From NCBI RefSeq assembly GCF_014395785.1, contig NZ_CP060713.1:1082501-1146500 (forward strand): a DNA stretch of 64,000 bases, written 5' to 3'. Position numbers and translations under genes: made by a program. Shown here in pieces: positions 8,738 through 17,539 of the stretch (positions are counted from its first letter, which is position 1; each line of letters starts with the position of its first letter). The notes below the pieces were generated by a model. The model ran no database searches and was not told the DNA's origin. It saw nothing but the letters and a program-made list of their open reading frames with translations. Source of the stretch: Nocardioides mesophilus (GTDB taxonomy: Bacteria; Actinomycetota; Actinomycetes; Propionibacteriales; Nocardioidaceae).

Positions 8738-10003
8738 ATGAGCGAGCACCGGATCCGCGTCGGCCCCGCCACGGACACGCAGCGCTACCTGGCGACCGAG
8801 CACACCGTCTGGTTCGGGGAGGTCCCGGCGTCCTCCGCGGAGGAACAGCTGCTCGGCCTTCCCACGGACCAGCGGTTCGCCGCGGACCTCGACGGCTCGG
8901 ACCCGGCGACCTACGCCGGCATCTACGGCGTCTTCCCGCTGACTCTGTCGGTTCCCGGGCCGCACGGCAGGCCTCGGCAGGTGCCCTGCGCGGGACTGAC
9001 CTGGGTGGGGGTGCACCCGGACCACCGGCGCCAGGGCGTGCTGACCGCGATGCTGCGCCACCACTTCGAGCAGGTGCACGAGGAGGCGGACAGCCACGTC
9101 TCGGCCCTCCACGCGAGCGAGCCGGCCATCTACGGACGCCACGGCTACGGCCTGGCCTCCCACGAGCTCTCGGTGAGCCTGGGCCGGGGCTCCACGCTGG
9201 TCGCGCCGCACCTCGAGGAGGCCGCGGGCATGCTCACCACCCGGCTGGCCACGGTGTCCGATCCCGACGTGCCGAAGCGGATGCGGGAGATCCACCTCGG
9301 CTCCGCGGAGCTCGGGGCGGTGGTCGGTGCCGAGGGCTACTACGACCGGGTCTGCCAGATGCTGCCCGAGCAGCTGCGGGACAAGGAGCCGTGGCGGGTG
9401 CTCTTCGCGCGCCGGGACGGGTCCGACGTGGGCTTCGCGATGTTCCGCCGCACGCACAAGTGGGAGCGGGCCAGGCCGTCGGGCGAGCTCGCGGTGTGGG
9501 CGCTGGTCGGCGACCCGGCCGCCCGGCTCGCGCTGCTGCGCCGGCTCGTCGACTTCGACCTGATCGGGACCGTCAAGGTCAACGGCGTGGGAGCGGAGGA
9601 CCCGCTGCTGCTGTGGGTCGGCGGCCCTCGGGCGGCCTCGGACGTGGCGACGTACGACAGCCTCTGGGTGCGGCTGGTCGACCTTCCCGCGGCGCTGCAG
9701 GACCGGACCTGGAGCGCCCCGTGCGACGTCGTGGTCGAGGTCGAGGACACCTCGGCCCCGTGGAACGCCGGCAGCTGGCGGATCCGGGCCGACCGGACCG
9801 GAGCGGCGGTGGTCGAGCCGACGACGGCGGAGGCCGACGTACGCCTGCCGGTGGCGGCGCTGGGAGGGGCCTACCTCGGCGGCGGCAACCTCGTCGCGCT
9901 GCAGCGGGCCGGGCTGGTGGCCGAGCGCCGCGCCGGTGCGGTCGCCGAGCTGTGGCACGCGATGCGCTCCGACGTCGCACCGACCGCCGCCGTGGAGTTC
10001 TGA
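8738..10003 (+). CDS. Eis-type GNAT N-acetyltransferase, 421 aa
   Basis: Multi-domain GNAT of the Eis (enhanced intracellular survival) family, which acetylates amines including aminoglycosides. The acetyl-CoA binding loop is WVGVHPDHRRQGVLTAML near residues 88-105, followed by EPAIYGRHGYG, which contains the Tyr expected to act as general acid. A second GNAT-like domain and a C-terminal sterol-carrier-like domain complete the length. The protein ends in Phe, matching the Eis family, whose C-terminal carboxylate acts in catalysis. Physiological substrate unknown; resistance activity is possible but cannot be asserted. Confidence 0.87.
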   Translation: MSEHRIRVGPATDTQRYLATEHTVWFGEVPASSAEEQLLGLPTDQRFAADLDGSDPATYAGIYGVFPLTLSVPGPHGRPRQVPCAGLTWVGVHPDHRRQGVLTAMLRHHFEQVHEEADSHVSALHASEPAIYGRHGYGLASHELSVSLGRGSTLVAPHLEEAAGMLTTRLATVSDPDVPKRMREIHLGSAELGAVVGAEGYYDRVCQMLPEQLRDKEPWRVLFARRDGSDVGFAMFRRTHKWERARPSGELAVWALVGDPAARLALLRRLVDFDLIGTVKVNGVGAEDPLLLWVGGPRAASDVATYDSLWVRLVDLPAALQDRTWSAPCDVVVEVEDTSAPWNAGSWRIRADRTGAAVVEPTTAEADVRLPVAALGGAYLGGGNLVALQRAGLVAERRAGAVAELWHAMRSDVAPTAAVEF

Positions 10004-10038
10004 GGGTCGGCGGGGCGTCCGGGACGACCGTCACCGGC

Positions 10039-10044
10039 TAGCGT
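10039..10044 (+). promoter_or_regulatory. -10 box TAGCGT, leaderless promoter of the HD protein
   Basis: TAGCGT ends six bases before the ATG at 10051; no Shine-Dalgarno is present. Confidence 0.5.
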
Positions 10045-10050
10045 CGGGTC

Positions 10051-10662
10051 ATGGACCTCGCCGCGCACTGGCCGTTGACCGGGCAGGAGGCGCTGCGCGG
10101 CCGGCTGGAGACCGCGTACGCCGACCCGGCGCGCGGCTACCACGACCGGACCCACCTGGCCGAGGTGCTCACCCGCCTCGACGAGCTCGCCGGGGACCAG
10201 CCGGAGCCGGACCGCCGGCTGCTGCGGCTGGCCGCGTGGTTCCACGACGCGGTCTACGACGCCGGCGGCGACCTCGAGGAGCGCTCGGCCCGGCTGGCCG
10301 AGGCGGAGCTCGCCGCGGCCGGCCTGCCGCCGGCCGAGGTCGCCGAGGTGGCCCGGCTGGTCCGGCTCACCGCCGGGCACCGGCCGGCCGACGACGACCG
10401 GCTCGGCGGCCTGCTCTGCGACGCCGACCTGGCGATCCTGGCCGCCGGCCCGCAGCGGTACGCCGACTACGTCGCCGGCGTCCGGCGCGAGCACGCCGAC
10501 GTGCCGGAGGCGGCGTTCCGGGCCGGCCGGGCGGCGGTGCTGCGCGACCTGGCCGCGAAGCCGACGCTGTTCCACACCGCCCGGGCCCGGGAGCTCTGGG
10601 AGCAGCCGGCGCGGGCCAACCTCGAACGCGAGCTGACCCTGCTCGAGGGCCGGCGCAGGTGA
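10051..10662 (+). CDS. HD-domain metal-dependent phosphohydrolase-like protein, 203 aa
   Basis: Alpha-helical cytoplasmic protein of the predicted HD-superfamily phosphohydrolases. Metal ligands appear as YHDRTHL (first His), AAWFHDAVYD (HD pair) and LCDADLAIL (distal Asp). The length is typical. The substrate is unknown; relatives sit in varied contexts. It converges on the GGDEF-EAL gene with seven bases between stop codons. Confidence 0.83.
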   Translation: MDLAAHWPLTGQEALRGRLETAYADPARGYHDRTHLAEVLTRLDELAGDQPEPDRRLLRLAAWFHDAVYDAGGDLEERSARLAEAELAAAGLPPAEVAEVARLVRLTAGHRPADDDRLGGLLCDADLAILAAGPQRYADYVAGVRREHADVPEAAFRAGRAAVLRDLAAKPTLFHTARARELWEQPARANLERELTLLEGRRR

Positions 10663-10669
10663 GGACCGG

Positions 10670-12805
10670 TCAGCGCGACCGGGCCAGCAGGGCCGCCACC
10701 GAGGCCGGTCCGACCCAGCCCGGGCCGGGCCGCCCGGTCAGGTAGCCCTGGACGTAGGTGGTGCCCGCGGCGCGCACGGCCGCCAGCTCCCCCGGCGTCT
10801 CGACACCCTCGACGCAGACCTGCACCCCGTGCGACCGGGCGAAGTCGACCAGCATCCGCACCACCTCCGCCTGTCCGGGCGCCGCGTCGCAGCCGGCCAC
10901 CAGGCTGCGGTCGATCTTGGCGATGTCGGGGCGCAGGCTGACGATCCGCGCCAGGTCGGTGGCCCGGACGCCGAGGTCGTCCAGGCCGATCCGTGCGCCG
11001 CGGCTGCGGAACCGGTCCAGGTAGCCGCCGACCGTGACGTCGTCGAGGCCGTCGCGATCCTCGTGCAGCTCCACGACCAGCCCGGTCATGTCCTCGGGCA
11101 TCGCCTCCCAGAACCGCGGCGAGCGCATCGCCCGCTCGGAGACGTTCACGAACAGCTCGACTCCGGAGGGCCGGTCGACCAGGTCCAGCGCGCGCTGCAG
11201 CGCGGTCGCCTCCAGCAGGTCGCCGTAGCCCTGCTCGTGCGCCTGGGCGAACACGCTGGGCACGTCGGTGGTGTGCGGGAACCGGCTGAGCGCCTCGTAG
11301 GCGACCACGCAGAGGTCCTCGGCGCTGACGATCGGCTGCACCACCGGGCGCAGCGCCAGCAGCGGCGCCGGCATCACGCCGTCGTGCTCCTCCGCGGCGA
11401 CCACCTGGTCGCGCCCGGAGCGCTTGGCGAGGTAGAGCGAGGCGTCGGCCTGCGCGATCGCCACGGCAGGGTCGGAGCCGTGCGACCACTCCGCGACGCC
11501 GGCGGAGAACGTCTGGCGCCCCGGGGTCACCTCACGCAGCCGGTCGAGCACCAGCACCGCGTCGACGAGCCCGGTGCGCGGCAGGATCACCGCGAACTCC
11601 TCGCCGCCGTACCGCGCCAGCACCTCGTCGCCGGTCAGCGCCGCCGACCACACCTGCGCCGCCTCGCGCAGCAGCTGGTCGCCGGCCGGATGCCCGTAGG
11701 TGTCGTTGTAGCGCTTGAAGTGGTCCAGGTCGAGCAGCGCGATGCACAGGTGCTCGGCGTGGTCGCGGGCCAGCGCGCAGGCACGGGAGAGCTCGTGGTT
11801 CCAGGCGCGCCGGTTCGGCAGCCCGGTCAGCTCGTCGGAGCGGGCCAGCGCGGCCAGCTGCACCGACTGCTCGCTGACCCGGTCCATCAGCCCGACCACC
11901 CGGGTGGTCACCAGCCCGGAGACGAGCAGGCCGAGCACCGCGATCACCACGCCGTACGGCGTCCCGCCCAGCGCCCAGCAGATCGCGAGGGTCAGCGCCG
12001 GCAGCGCCTGGCCGATGCCCATCAGCCACAGCCGCCGCTTCGAGGAGATCCAACTGCCCTTCCAGACGCTGCCGTCGCTCAGCGAGCGCAGCGACGGGTG
12101 CGCGATCCCGGCCGCGAAGAGCACGAACGCGGCCAGCCAGAGCATCCGGACCGGCGCCAGCGCCGAGCTCGGCCCCTGGGTCGTGGTGATCCCGGACCAG
12201 AAGTCGCCGAGCAGCGAGACGAACAGGGCGCCGCTGAAGAACAGGAACGACGGCGCCTGGCGGCCGCCGGCGAGCAGCAGCCGGGTGATCGCGGTCATCA
12301 CCGCGAGGTCGGCGACGGCGTAGCCCACGGTGGTGGTCTTGCTGGCCCAGGAGAAGCTGTCGGCCGCGAGCACCGGGAGGATCAGGAAGACCAGCAGCGG
12401 CACGCTGGCCCCGACCGCGAAGATCGCCGCCTCGGTGCGGCCCGGCATCGGCCGGCCGCGGCTGCGGTGCCGCTCGAACTGCACGACGCCGACGCCGAGC
12501 AGCGCGTAGCCGAAGAGCGCGAGCACGTTCGACGCGCGCGGGAAGTAGTCGATGTGCAGCAGGTGCAGCTCGGCCGCGGCCACCGCGTCGCTGAGGCCGA
12601 GGATCGTGACGGCGGCGACCAGCGTGCCCCAGCCCTGCGCGACCAGTCCCGGCTGGGCGAGCAGGTGCCGCCAGGCGATGACCAGGCAGGTCGCTGTGAC
12701 CACCGTCTGGACGACGTCGCGAGCGGGCGCCGAGGGCAGCAGCGGGAACACGACCGCCGTCACGGCGGCCATGCCCCAGAGCATCCCTCGAGTGGCGCGC
12801 GACAT
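10670..12805 (-). CDS. Membrane GGDEF-EAL protein (cyclic-di-GMP turnover), 711 aa
   Basis: The N-terminal part (about residues 1-300) holds eight to nine hydrophobic segments and no recognised sensor domain. A GGDEF domain follows with an intact active-site GGEEF at 400-404. The EAL domain starts with YEAL (E504) and keeps the Asn (FVNVSE), ELHE, DD (LDDLG), Lys (AKIDRS), EGVET and QGYLTGRP positions. Both synthesis and hydrolysis therefore look possible. The allosteric RxxD inhibition site before GGEEF is replaced by TGDE, so product inhibition is probably lost. GGGAGG precedes the ATG at 12805, and a TAGGCT -10 candidate lies further upstream. Confidence 0.9.
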   Translation of the reverse strand: MSRATRGMLWGMAAVTAVVFPLLPSAPARDVVQTVVTATCLVIAWRHLLAQPGLVAQGWGTLVAAVTILGLSDAVAAAELHLLHIDYFPRASNVLALFGYALLGVGVVQFERHRSRGRPMPGRTEAAIFAVGASVPLLVFLILPVLAADSFSWASKTTTVGYAVADLAVMTAITRLLLAGGRQAPSFLFFSGALFVSLLGDFWSGITTTQGPSSALAPVRMLWLAAFVLFAAGIAHPSLRSLSDGSVWKGSWISSKRRLWLMGIGQALPALTLAICWALGGTPYGVVIAVLGLLVSGLVTTRVVGLMDRVSEQSVQLAALARSDELTGLPNRRAWNHELSRACALARDHAEHLCIALLDLDHFKRYNDTYGHPAGDQLLREAAQVWSAALTGDEVLARYGGEEFAVILPRTGLVDAVLVLDRLREVTPGRQTFSAGVAEWSHGSDPAVAIAQADASLYLAKRSGRDQVVAAEEHDGVMPAPLLALRPVVQPIVSAEDLCVVAYEALSRFPHTTDVPSVFAQAHEQGYGDLLEATALQRALDLVDRPSGVELFVNVSERAMRSPRFWEAMPEDMTGLVVELHEDRDGLDDVTVGGYLDRFRSRGARIGLDDLGVRATDLARIVSLRPDIAKIDRSLVAGCDAAPGQAEVVRMLVDFARSHGVQVCVEGVETPGELAAVRAAGTTYVQGYLTGRPGPGWVGPASVAALLARSR

Positions 12806-12889
12806 GGCAGACGCCTCCCTTCCCGGGCCAAGCCTAGGAAGGGATGTCCGAATAGTCCTCGTTTCGGGGAAACCGTGAGGTGGGTCGGC

Positions 12890-14095
12890 TCACGCCAGCG
12901 CCGGGTAGCGCAGCCTCAGTGACCCGGTCGCGCCGGTGCCGTCGAGGGTGGCCGGGACCCCGAGCGGCAGGGCCAGGTTGCGGGGGCCGTGCCCGACCGG
13001 GGCGCCGGCCAGCACCGGGACGCCGAGCGGGGCGAGCCGGTCGGCGAGCATGCTCCGCACCGCCGCAGGGTCGTCGCCCTCGGTGAAGTCCCCGAGCAGC
13101 ACCCCCCGGCACCCGGCGAACCAGCCGGAGCGGAGCAGGTGGGTGACCATCCGGTCCAGCCGGTAGGTCTCCTCGGCGACGTCCTCGAGCACTACCACCG
13201 AGCCGGCCGCGCCGTGCGATTCCGCGGTGCCGACCGTGCTGGTGAGCAGGGCGAGGTTGCCGCCGACCAGCACGCCCTCGGCACGGCCCGGGTGCAGCAC
13301 CTCCAGCGGCTCCGGGAACGGCGAGAGCAACCGCTCCGGCTCGGTGAGCAGCAGCCGCAGCTGCGCCCGGGAGGAGTCGTCGCCGGAACCGAGGCTGGTC
13401 ACGACCGGCCCGTGCACCGAGGACCAGCCCAGCCGGGCGGCGAGCGCCTGGTGCAGCGCGGTGACGTCGGAGAACCCCACGAGCACCTTGGGGCCGACCC
13501 GGGCCACCGCGGCCCAGTCCACCAGGTCCAGCATCCGCTGGACGCCGTAGCCGCCCCGGGCACAGACGACCCCGCGCACGCCCGGGTCGAGCAGCGCCGC
13601 CTGCAGGTCCGCGGCGCGGTGCTCGTCGGCGGCGGCGAGGTAGTCGAGGTGCTGGTCCCGGCCGAGCACGTGCGACCCGGCCCGGACCTCGAAGCCCCAG
13701 CCCTCGAGCACCGCGACGCCGGCGGCGAGCCGGTCCGCGGGGACCGGGCCCGCGGGCGCGACCACGGCCAGCCGGTCGCCGGGCTCGAGCCGGGGCGCCC
13801 GGAGCAGGGCGACGCCCGGCGCGGTCGGCCGGAGCGCCCCGCGCTGGCGACGCCGCAGCCCCGCCGCCCGCAGCCGGTCGATCAGCTCGCGGCTGCTGGC
13901 CGGCGTCGCCCCGGCGGCCACCACGTCGTGGTAGCGCTCGGCGGGCACGTCGTAGTGGTCGCCGTCGAAGCCGCGACGCGGCACCCCCAGGCCGGCCGCG
14001 AACCGGTGCAGCTCGGCGAAGGTCCAGTCGCTGGCCAGGTGCGACCACATCCGGCCGTGCCCGGGGGCGTTCGGCGGGTCGATGAGCAGCGTCAC
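12890..14095 (-). CDS. DUF4031-LD-carboxypeptidase (S66) fusion, 401 aa
   Basis: Residues 1-85 are a DUF4031 domain (LLIDPPNAPGHGRMWSHL, then FDGDHYDVPAERY). From about residue 105 the protein is a peptidase S66 muramoyl-tetrapeptide carboxypeptidase: GDRLAVVAPAGPV, then CARGGYGVQRMLD, LVGFSDVTALHQA with the nucleophile-region Ser, GNLALLTSTVGT and the C-terminal GAPVGHGPRN with the His. S66 enzymes cleave the L,D bond to the terminal D-Ala of murein tetrapeptides during recycling. The GTG start overlaps the cutC stop by four bases. The function of the DUF4031 half is unknown. Confidence 0.86.
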   Translation of the reverse strand: MTLLIDPPNAPGHGRMWSHLASDWTFAELHRFAAGLGVPRRGFDGDHYDVPAERYHDVVAAGATPASSRELIDRLRAAGLRRRQRGALRPTAPGVALLRAPRLEPGDRLAVVAPAGPVPADRLAAGVAVLEGWGFEVRAGSHVLGRDQHLDYLAAADEHRAADLQAALLDPGVRGVVCARGGYGVQRMLDLVDWAAVARVGPKVLVGFSDVTALHQALAARLGWSSVHGPVVTSLGSGDDSSRAQLRLLLTEPERLLSPFPEPLEVLHPGRAEGVLVGGNLALLTSTVGTAESHGAAGSVVVLEDVAEETYRLDRMVTHLLRSGWFAGCRGVLLGDFTEGDDPAAVRSMLADRLAPLGVPVLAGAPVGHGPRNLALPLGVPATLDGTGATGSLRLRYPALA

Positions 14096-14874
14096 CCGGC
14101 GGACCTGCCGGCCTCGAGCCGTTCGACGTGGGCCACCGCGTCGTCGACCAGCATCCGCCAGGACCGGACGTGGCCGGCGTCGACGTACGCCTTCTGCCAC
14201 GAGCCGCCGGGCCGGACGGAGGTCGCCACCTGGAACTGCCGGATCCCGGCCCGGACCAGCCAGGGCACGTGCTCGCCGCGCAGCCCGCCGGACGCCATCA
14301 CCAGCGCCGCCACCCCGGGCGAGGCCGCGGCCCGCGCGGTGAGGTCGTCGAGGCCGCTGTCGAGGCCGAGCACCGAGCCGGCGGTGAGGACGGCGTCCAG
14401 GCCGGGCAGCCGGCTCACCTCGCGCCAGGCGCGCGCAGTCTCCAGGGCGTCGTCGAAGACCCGGTGGAAGGTCCACGGCAGCCCGGGCAGCTGCCCGGCG
14501 AGGTGCGCGCAGACCTCGACGTCGACCTCGAGCTGGTCGTCGAGGAAGCCGAAGGCGACGCCCTCCGCCCCGACCGAGCGGTAGCTCTCGGCCAGCCCGA
14601 CCAGCCGCACCAGCTCCGCGCCGGTGGTCGTCGAGGAGGAGCTGAGCCGCAGCACCACCCGGACCGGCAGCTCGGTCTCCCTGCACACCGACGAGACCAG
14701 GGCCGGCTCCGGGGAGGTGCCGCCGAGCTCCGGATCGGCCAGCAGCAGCACCCGGTCGGCGCCGCCCTCGTCGGCGCCAGGCACGTCGCGCGGGTGCAGC
14801 ACGACGACCTCCAGCAGCGGTGCCCGGTGCGGACGGGGCTGGTCGGTCTGGGGCGGCGTGCTCACAATGGACAT
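14092..14874 (-). CDS. cutC: CutC family protein (copper homeostasis-type TIM barrel), 260 aa
   Basis: TIM-barrel protein of the CutC family. LLEVVVLHPRDVPGADEGGADRVLL forms the first strand/loop, WTFHRVFDD resembles the conserved FHRAFD motif, and GLDAVLTAGS matches the ILTSG-like segment. The CutC link to copper comes from older genetics and is disputed; catalytic function is not established. The ATG at 14874 lies within eight bases of the opposing start codon of the next gene, so the two promoters must overlap each other's 5' ends. Confidence 0.84.
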   Translation of the reverse strand: MSIVSTPPQTDQPRPHRAPLLEVVVLHPRDVPGADEGGADRVLLLADPELGGTSPEPALVSSVCRETELPVRVVLRLSSSSTTTGAELVRLVGLAESYRSVGAEGVAFGFLDDQLEVDVEVCAHLAGQLPGLPWTFHRVFDDALETARAWREVSRLPGLDAVLTAGSVLGLDSGLDDLTARAAASPGVAALVMASGGLRGEHVPWLVRAGIRQFQVATSVRPGGSWQKAYVDAGHVRSWRMLVDDAVAHVERLEAGRSAG

Positions 14875-15238
14875 CGTGACATCCGACGACGCCCGACCCG
14901 ACGCTCTGCTCTCCGCCCGAGCCCTCGTGTTGCACGACCTCGAGATCACCGGCGCCGCGAACGCCGAGTCGGTCTCGGCGCTCGAGGCGGCGGTGACCAC
15001 CCGGCGGTGGTGGACCTCGCAGTGGGAGGAGGGCCGCACCTACGTCGCCGGCCTGGTCGCCCAGGACGTCCAGGACGCCCTGCTCGACCAGGCCGGGAGG
15101 TGGCCGCTGTGCCACGCCTGCGACGAGCTGGACCCGCACGCGCTGTACATCCACCCCGAGCTCGGCGGCCCGGACCCGACCTGGGTCTGCGAGCACTCCG
15201 GCATCGCCGTGGCGCCGCTCGGAGGGCTCACCCGCTGA
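14867..15238 (+). CDS. Conserved hypothetical protein, 123 aa
   Basis: Not assigned to a named family. Visible features are an acidic, helical first half and a Cys/His-rich second half, CHACDELDP followed by WVCEHSG, which could bind zinc (CxxC plus CxH). An ATG at 14867 overlaps the divergent cutC start; an in-frame GTG at 14876 would leave one base between them and give 120 aa. The 3' end overlaps the convergent sigma-factor partner gene by 11 bp. Confidence 0.7.
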   Translation: MDIVTSDDARPDALLSARALVLHDLEITGAANAESVSALEAAVTTRRWWTSQWEEGRTYVAGLVAQDVQDALLDQAGRWPLCHACDELDPHALYIHPELGGPDPTWVCEHSGIAVAPLGGLTR

Positions 15239-16103
15239 CCCGCTCGAGCGCGGTGGCCACGAACGCCGGACCGTCACAGGTCACGGTGAGCCGGAGCGGA
15301 GCGCCCCGCTGCAGCATCGCCACCACGTCGTCGGCCGGGGGTACGTCGACCCCCCGCGGCAGCCGGACCGGCAGCGTGACGGCGGCGAACGCCGGCGGCA
15401 CGACCGGCGACGGTCCCTGCACCACGACGGTGATCCGGGCCGGCGCGCGCACGTCGCCGTCGAAGCGGACCTTCGCGCGCTGCTCGACCCCGGTCCACGC
15501 ACCGGTCAGGGTGAGCGGCGCGTCCAGGTCGCAGCGCACGGCCTGTCGGGCCCGGGTCAGGAACTCGGGCGCCGTCTTCGCCTCCTCGTCGATCCACACC
15601 TGTCCGTCGGACAGGACCGCGACCCCGGGGTCGACCCCCGGCACGGCCCGCACGGTCGACTCGTAGGTCTCGGCCGCGCCGCCGCCGTCGTCGCAGCCCG
15701 GGTGCACGCCGGTGCCCAGGACCTTCCCGGGGCGCAGCTCGGCCCCCTCCCCCAGGCTGCCGTCGCCGAGGTAGCGGTGGCCGGCGAAGTCCAGCAGCGC
15801 GACGCACTTGGCCTCGCCGGTCCCGCCCGGGTCCGGCGGTCCGGTGAGCAGCGGGACGGCGACGGCCACCGACGCCGCGACCAGGCCGGCGCCCACGAGG
15901 CCGACGGTCAGTCGCCGGCTCCTGGGCCGGCGACCGGGCCCGCGCCCGTGCCGGCTGCCGTGCGGCGCACCTGCCGGCTCCGGGGTGGGTGGCTGCGCGA
16001 GGACGGCACCGGGGGCGAAACCGGGAGCCGTCGCGGCGGCCTGGTGCAACCGCCGGCGCAGCAGCTGCTCCACCTCGGCGGTGGAGCGGTCGGTCTCAGG
16101 CAT
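15228..16103 (-). CDS. Single-pass membrane protein partnered with SigE-family sigma factor (putative anti-sigma), 291 aa
   Basis: Cytoplasmic N-terminus of about 65 residues starting with an acidic helix (TDRSTAEVEQLLRRRLH), one membrane helix near residues 66-86 (LTVGLVGAGLVAASVAVAVPLL), then an extracytoplasmic domain with several Cys. The start overlaps the sigma-factor stop by eight bases. That layout is what anti-sigma factors of SigE-type ECF sigmas show, but no zinc-binding HxxxCxxC motif is visible, so regulation of the sigma factor is inferred from position and topology only. Confidence 0.7.
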   Translation of the reverse strand: MPETDRSTAEVEQLLRRRLHQAAATAPGFAPGAVLAQPPTPEPAGAPHGSRHGRGPGRRPRSRRLTVGLVGAGLVAASVAVAVPLLTGPPDPGGTGEAKCVALLDFAGHRYLGDGSLGEGAELRPGKVLGTGVHPGCDDGGGAAETYESTVRAVPGVDPGVAVLSDGQVWIDEEAKTAPEFLTRARQAVRCDLDAPLTLTGAWTGVEQRAKVRFDGDVRAPARITVVVQGPSPVVPPAFAAVTLPVRLPRGVDVPPADDVVAMLQRGAPLRLTVTCDGPAFVATALERVSG

Positions 16104-16608
16104 CGTCGTCCTCCTCGTGCCCCGCCCAGGTCAGGTCGGCGCGCAGCGTGGCGAGGGCGCGAGCCACCAGGCTGCGCACCGTCGCCTGCCGGCAGCCGAG
16201 CACCTCGGCGATCTGCTGGTCCGGGCAGTCCTCGTAGTAGCGGAGCACCACCGCGGCGCGCTGCCGCGACGAGAGCCTGGCCATCGCGCCCCAGAGCGCG
16301 TCGCGGTCCTCCACGACCGTGCTCGCCGGCGGCGCCTCCAGCGGCGCCCGGCCGGACCGGGTCAGCGCCCGCAGGTGGGCCGCCGCCCTTCGGCCGCCAC
16401 TGCGGTGCAGGTTGACCAGCGACCGCCGCGCGAACGCCTCCGGGTTGTCGATGCCGTCCAGCCCCCGCTTCGTCAGTTGCAGCAGCACCGTCTGCACCAG
16501 GTCCTGGGCGTCGTGCGCCGACCCCGTGAGCAGGTAGGCGAAACGCGTCAGCGCCTGCCCGTCCGCCGCGGCGTAGCCCGCGAGATCACCCGGCGGCGAC
16601 CCGCTCAC
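16096..16608 (-). CDS. SigE-family RNA polymerase sigma factor (ECF), 170 aa
   Basis: Short ECF sigma factor. Region 2 is seen as LTRFAYLLTGSAHDAQDLVQTVLLQL and region 4 as LSSRQRAAVVLRYYEDCPDQQIAEVLG followed by the recognition helix RQATVRSLVARAL. The GTG at 16608 is chosen for its distance from GGGGAAG; an open frame extends to 16668 without coding character. Co-transcribed with the overlapping membrane gene. Confidence 0.87.
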   Translation of the reverse strand: MSGSPPGDLAGYAAADGQALTRFAYLLTGSAHDAQDLVQTVLLQLTKRGLDGIDNPEAFARRSLVNLHRSGGRRAAAHLRALTRSGRAPLEAPPASTVVEDRDALWGAMARLSSRQRAAVVLRYYEDCPDQQIAEVLGCRQATVRSLVARALATLRADLTWAGHEEDDDA

Positions 16609-16711
16609 GCCCACTTCCCCGATGACGTCCACACCCCTTCGACGCACGAGCGGCCGAACTTGTTGCACCAGTGTCGGGCCCCGGTGCTCCGCAGCCGGCC
16701 GGACACGGCGA

Positions 16712-16747
16712 CGGCCCCGTCCCCACCTGCGCGGTGGGGCGGGGCCG
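16712..16747 (-). terminator. Strong GC hairpin ending the cox operon
   Basis: Arms GGCCCCGTCCCCACC and GGTGGGGCGGGGCC pair over 14 bp with one bulge around a five-base loop, 24 bases beyond the coxG stop. There is no U-tract, as is common in high-GC actinobacteria. It separates the hydroxylase operon from the sigma-factor gene. Confidence 0.65.
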
Positions 16748-16770
16748 TCGTCGGGACTGCCCGGGGTCGC

Positions 16771-17532
16771 TCAGCGTCTGCGCAACCACCGGACCAGGAC
16801 CGCCAGCACGACGAGCGCGGCGAGCCCCTGCTTCCAGTACGCCTTCGCCAGCACCGGGAGCACCGTCGCGCCGAGGTTGAGCGCGTCGTCGCCCTGGTGC
16901 TGCACCGGCACCCGGCGGGTCGCCGTCGGGACCTCGGCCACGCCGAGCGGCGGCGCGGTCGTCTCCGCACCGGGTGCCGCCCCGTCGGCGCTCGGAGCGG
17001 CTGCGGTGGGACCCGGGACGGTGGCCGGCCCGGGGGCTCCCGCGGCCGCCGTACCCTCCGCCGGCACCTCCTCGGGAGCCGCGCCCACGGTGCGCTCCAG
17101 GCAGTCGACGAACTGCTGGAGCAGCTTGTCGCTGACGTCCTGGATCACGCCGCGCCCGAACTGGGCGGGCTTGCCGGTGATGGACAGGTCGGTGACCACC
17201 ACGATCTCGGTGGCATCGCCACTGGCCACGACGACCTCGGCGAACGAGGCCGTCACGGTGGCGCCGGCCGTCCCGTTGCCGCGCTTGTCCTTGCCCTTGG
17301 CCTCGACGACGAAGCGGTGGGCCGCCTCGTCCTTCTCCAGGAACGAGCCGGTGCCGGCGTACACCAGCGCGATCGGCCCGAGCTTGACCTTGCAGGTGCC
17401 CTTGAAGTCGTCGCCGGCGACCTCGGTGACGGTCGCCCCCGGGAAGCAGCCCGCCACCGACTCGATGTCGTTGAAGGCCGCCCAGGTCGTGTCCAGGCTC
17501 GCCGGGACGGTGAACCGATGGGTCAGGTCCAC
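16771..17532 (-). CDS. coxG: CoxG: SRPBCC-domain membrane-anchored partner of molybdenum hydroxylase, 253 aa
   Basis: Residues 1-150 form a SRPBCC/CoxG hydrophobic-cavity domain (AFNDIESVAGCFPGATVTEVAGDDFKG is the classic opening). A Pro/Ala-rich linker of about 80 residues follows, then a C-terminal helix (GLAALVVLAVLVRWLRRR) that anchors it to the membrane. Family work indicates CoxG recruits CO dehydrogenase to the membrane and handles menaquinone, coupling oxidation to the respiratory chain. The GTG start lies seven bases after the coxM stop, making it the last gene of the operon. Confidence 0.88.
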   Translation of the reverse strand: MDLTHRFTVPASLDTTWAAFNDIESVAGCFPGATVTEVAGDDFKGTCKVKLGPIALVYAGTGSFLEKDEAAHRFVVEAKGKDKRGNGTAGATVTASFAEVVVASGDATEIVVVTDLSITGKPAQFGRGVIQDVSDKLLQQFVDCLERTVGAAPEEVPAEGTAAAGAPGPATVPGPTAAAPSADGAAPGAETTAPPLGVAEVPTATRRVPVQHQGDDALNLGATVLPVLAKAYWKQGLAALVVLAVLVRWLRRR

Positions 17533-17539
17533 GCCGCGA

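Noticed and set aside
10829-12922. 697-codon plus-strand open frame opposite the GGDEF-EAL gene
   Set aside because: Antisense shadow; no recognisable domain, while both catalytic motifs are on the minus strand.
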